Below are positions 62,753-64,000 of a stretch of DNA of 64,000 nt, piece by piece. Position 1 is the first letter of the stretch. Every line of letters begins with the position of its first letter. A program made the position numbers and the translations under genes. A model generated the notes under the pieces. The model was not told the DNA's origin. It did no database searches and saw only the letters and a list, made by a program, of their open reading frames with translations. This DNA comes from Osmia lignaria lignaria (Eukaryota; Arthropoda; Insecta; Hymenoptera; Megachilidae): assembly GCF_051020975.1 (NCBI RefSeq), contig NW_027478159.1:6340501-6404500 (forward strand). The letters run 5' to 3'.

Positions 62753-63718
62753 GATCAGATGCGTAGATCTCGAGATATATCAAGATATTTAAAAGTTCCG
62801 AAGCCGCACCAACATAATAGAGATACAGAAACACCGTGGCCCCATTCTTTGAGATAACTCTGCACTATTGCGAGCTGCAAATGCCACTTCCAGCTTAGCT
62901 GTGCAGAAGAAGAACAACAAGAAGAAGAAATATCTCGAAATATGTCCGTCAGGCCCCTTCCCTTGAGATAAATGTGCAAATATCTCGGAAACGAAGCGAG
63001 CTATGGCAAAATGTTGAGAGACCTTTTTTGTAAAGAATTAAGTTTTCTACTTTTTATGTTCCATGATATTTTGTGATCAGATGAGTAGTTCTCGAGATAT
63101 ATCAAGATATTTAAAAGTTCCGAAGCTGCACCAACATAATAGAGATACAGAAACCCCGTGGCCCCTTTCTTTGAGATAACTCTGCACTAGTGCGAGCCGC
63201 AAATACCACTTCCAGCTTAGCTGTGCAGAAGAAGAACAACGAGAAGAAGAAATATCTCGAAATATGTCCGTTAGGCCCCTTCCCTTGAGATAAATGTGCA
63301 AATATCTCGGAAACGAAGCGAGCTATGGCAAAATGTTGAGAGACCTTTTTTGTAGAGAATTAAGTTTCCTACTATTTATGTTCTATGATATTTTTTGATC
63401 AGATGCGTAGTTCTCGAGATATATCCAGATATTTAAAAGTTCCGAAGCCGCACCAACATAACAGAGATACAGAAACACCGTGGCCCCTTTCTTTGAGATA
63501 ACTCTGCACTATTGCGAGCTGCAAATGCCACTTCCAGCATAGCTGTGCAGAAGAAGAACAACAAGAAGAAGAAATATCTCGAAATATGTCCGTCAGGCCC
63601 CTTCCCTTGAGATAAATCTGCAAATATCTCGGAAACGAAGCGAGCTATGGCAAAATGTTAAGAGACGTTTTTTGTAGAGAATTATGTTTCCTACAATTTA
63701 TGTTCTATGATATTTTTT
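62753..63718 (+). repeat. Satellite units after the 7-unit HOR
   Basis: The unit at 62753 repeats type 2 of the 7-unit HOR (GTAGATCTCG, CCCCATTC, AAATGTGC) directly after a type 5-like unit. The unit at 63075 resembles type 1 (GAAGCTGCACC, GCGAGCCGC, GTCCGTTAGG, AAATGTGC). The unit at 63397 has CAGCATAGC and GACGTTTTTTG. The order is therefore reshuffled relative to the HOR. Confidence 0.8.
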
Positions 63719-64000
63719 GATCAGAAGCGTAGTTTTCGAGATATATCGAGATATTTAAAAGTTCCGAAGCCGCACCAACATAATAGAGATTCAGAAACAC
63801 CGTGGCCCCTTTCTTTGAGATAACTCTGCACTAGTGCGAGCCGCAAGTGCCACTTCCAGCTTAGCTGTGCAGAAGAAGAACAACAAGAAGAAGAAATATC
63901 TCGAAATATGTCCGTCAGGCCCCATCCCTTGAGATAAATCTGCAAATATCTCGGAAACGTAGAGAGCTATGGCAAAATGTTAAGAGACCTTTTTTGTAGA
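63719..64000 (+). repeat. Partial satellite unit at the right edge
   Basis: The last 282 bases begin with a type B junction (GATCAGAAGCG, TTTTCGAGATATATCGAG) and stop at CCTTTTTTGTAGA, about 40 bases short of a full unit. The array continues beyond the window on this side. Confidence 0.95.

Larger units (their letters stand above)
1..64000. repeat. 322-bp satellite DNA tandem array filling the window
   Basis: One repeat family runs head to tail from the first to the last base with no interruption and no orientation switch. With GATCAG as base 1, unit starts are 279 to 2211 in steps of 322; then 2534, 3823, 5112 and 6401, each opening a new run of 322-bp steps. The run from 6401 continues to 23789 (54 steps without a length change). 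Further phase shifts come at 24112, 24757, 26691, 27980, 28947, 29592, 32169, 35712, 37001 and 37968 (plus), and at 50525, 51490, 52777, 56640, 57605, 58570, 59857, 60822 and 62109 (minus). This gives 197 complete units. Two neighbouring units (279 and 601) differ at about 16 sites, roughly 5%. No unique sequence, transposon, telomere-like repeat or coding gene is embedded. Array size, purity and HOR layering fit centromeric or pericentromeric heterochromatin of a eukaryote; this location is inference. Both ends of the array lie outside the window. Confidence 0.98.

Noticed and set aside
1..64000. CRISPR array
   Set aside because: The period is 322 bp and the whole unit is repeated; there are no short direct repeats separated by unique spacers.
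1..64000. rDNA, 5S or histone-type gene repeat
   Set aside because: No unit segment resembles rRNA, 5S or histone coding sequence, and the unit has no maintained open frame.

Overview
The whole 64 kb window is one uninterrupted head-to-tail satellite DNA array. I found no gene, RNA gene, mobile element, CRISPR array or unique sequence in it. The repeat unit is 322 bp, about 39% GC (127 of 322 bases counted in the unit at 601-922). Taking the recurring GATCAG as the first base of a unit, there are 197 complete units between 279 and 63718, plus a partial unit at each end. 174 of the 197 units are exactly 322 bp; the rest are 321, 323 or 324 bp. An array this long and pure fits constitutive heterochromatin (centromeric or pericentromeric) of a eukaryote. 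The short AT-rich words (CGAGATAT, AAATATCTCG) make me lean toward an invertebrate, but I cannot name the organism and do not recognise the satellite family.

Inside the unit there is real structure: an imperfect 27-bp direct repeat 114 bp apart, three copies of AAATATCTCG with an inverted partner near the unit start, a 49-bp nested stem-loop that is complete only in one subclass of units, and a 28-bp T-free GAA/CAA tract. Units are mosaics of a few linked haplotype blocks: two types (A and B) across the unit junction, three or four types in the middle, and several types near the GGCCCC box.

Above the single unit the array is layered into local higher-order repeats (HORs). From left to right: a 4-unit HOR (1.9-5.1 kb); a loose 8-unit spacing (9.2-12.3 kb); an 8-unit, 2576-bp tandem duplication with no difference noticed between copies (13.6-18.9 kb); a shuffled zone (22.5-36.7 kb) with 1288-, 3222- and 6120-bp offsets; a 3-unit duplication (36.7-38.7 kb); a 5-unit HOR (38.6-44.4 kb); a 3-unit duplication (47.2-49.2 kb); and a 7-unit, 2252-bp HOR family (49.6-53.1 and 56.6-62.8 kb). 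Adjacent units differ by about 5%, whereas copies of an HOR differ by well under 1%. That is the signature of repeated unequal exchange or segmental amplification.

Most units contain a minus-strand open frame of about 74 codons. It begins at TTG rather than ATG, and it is broken by stops or frameshifts in many units. I treat it as a by-product of repetition, not as a gene.
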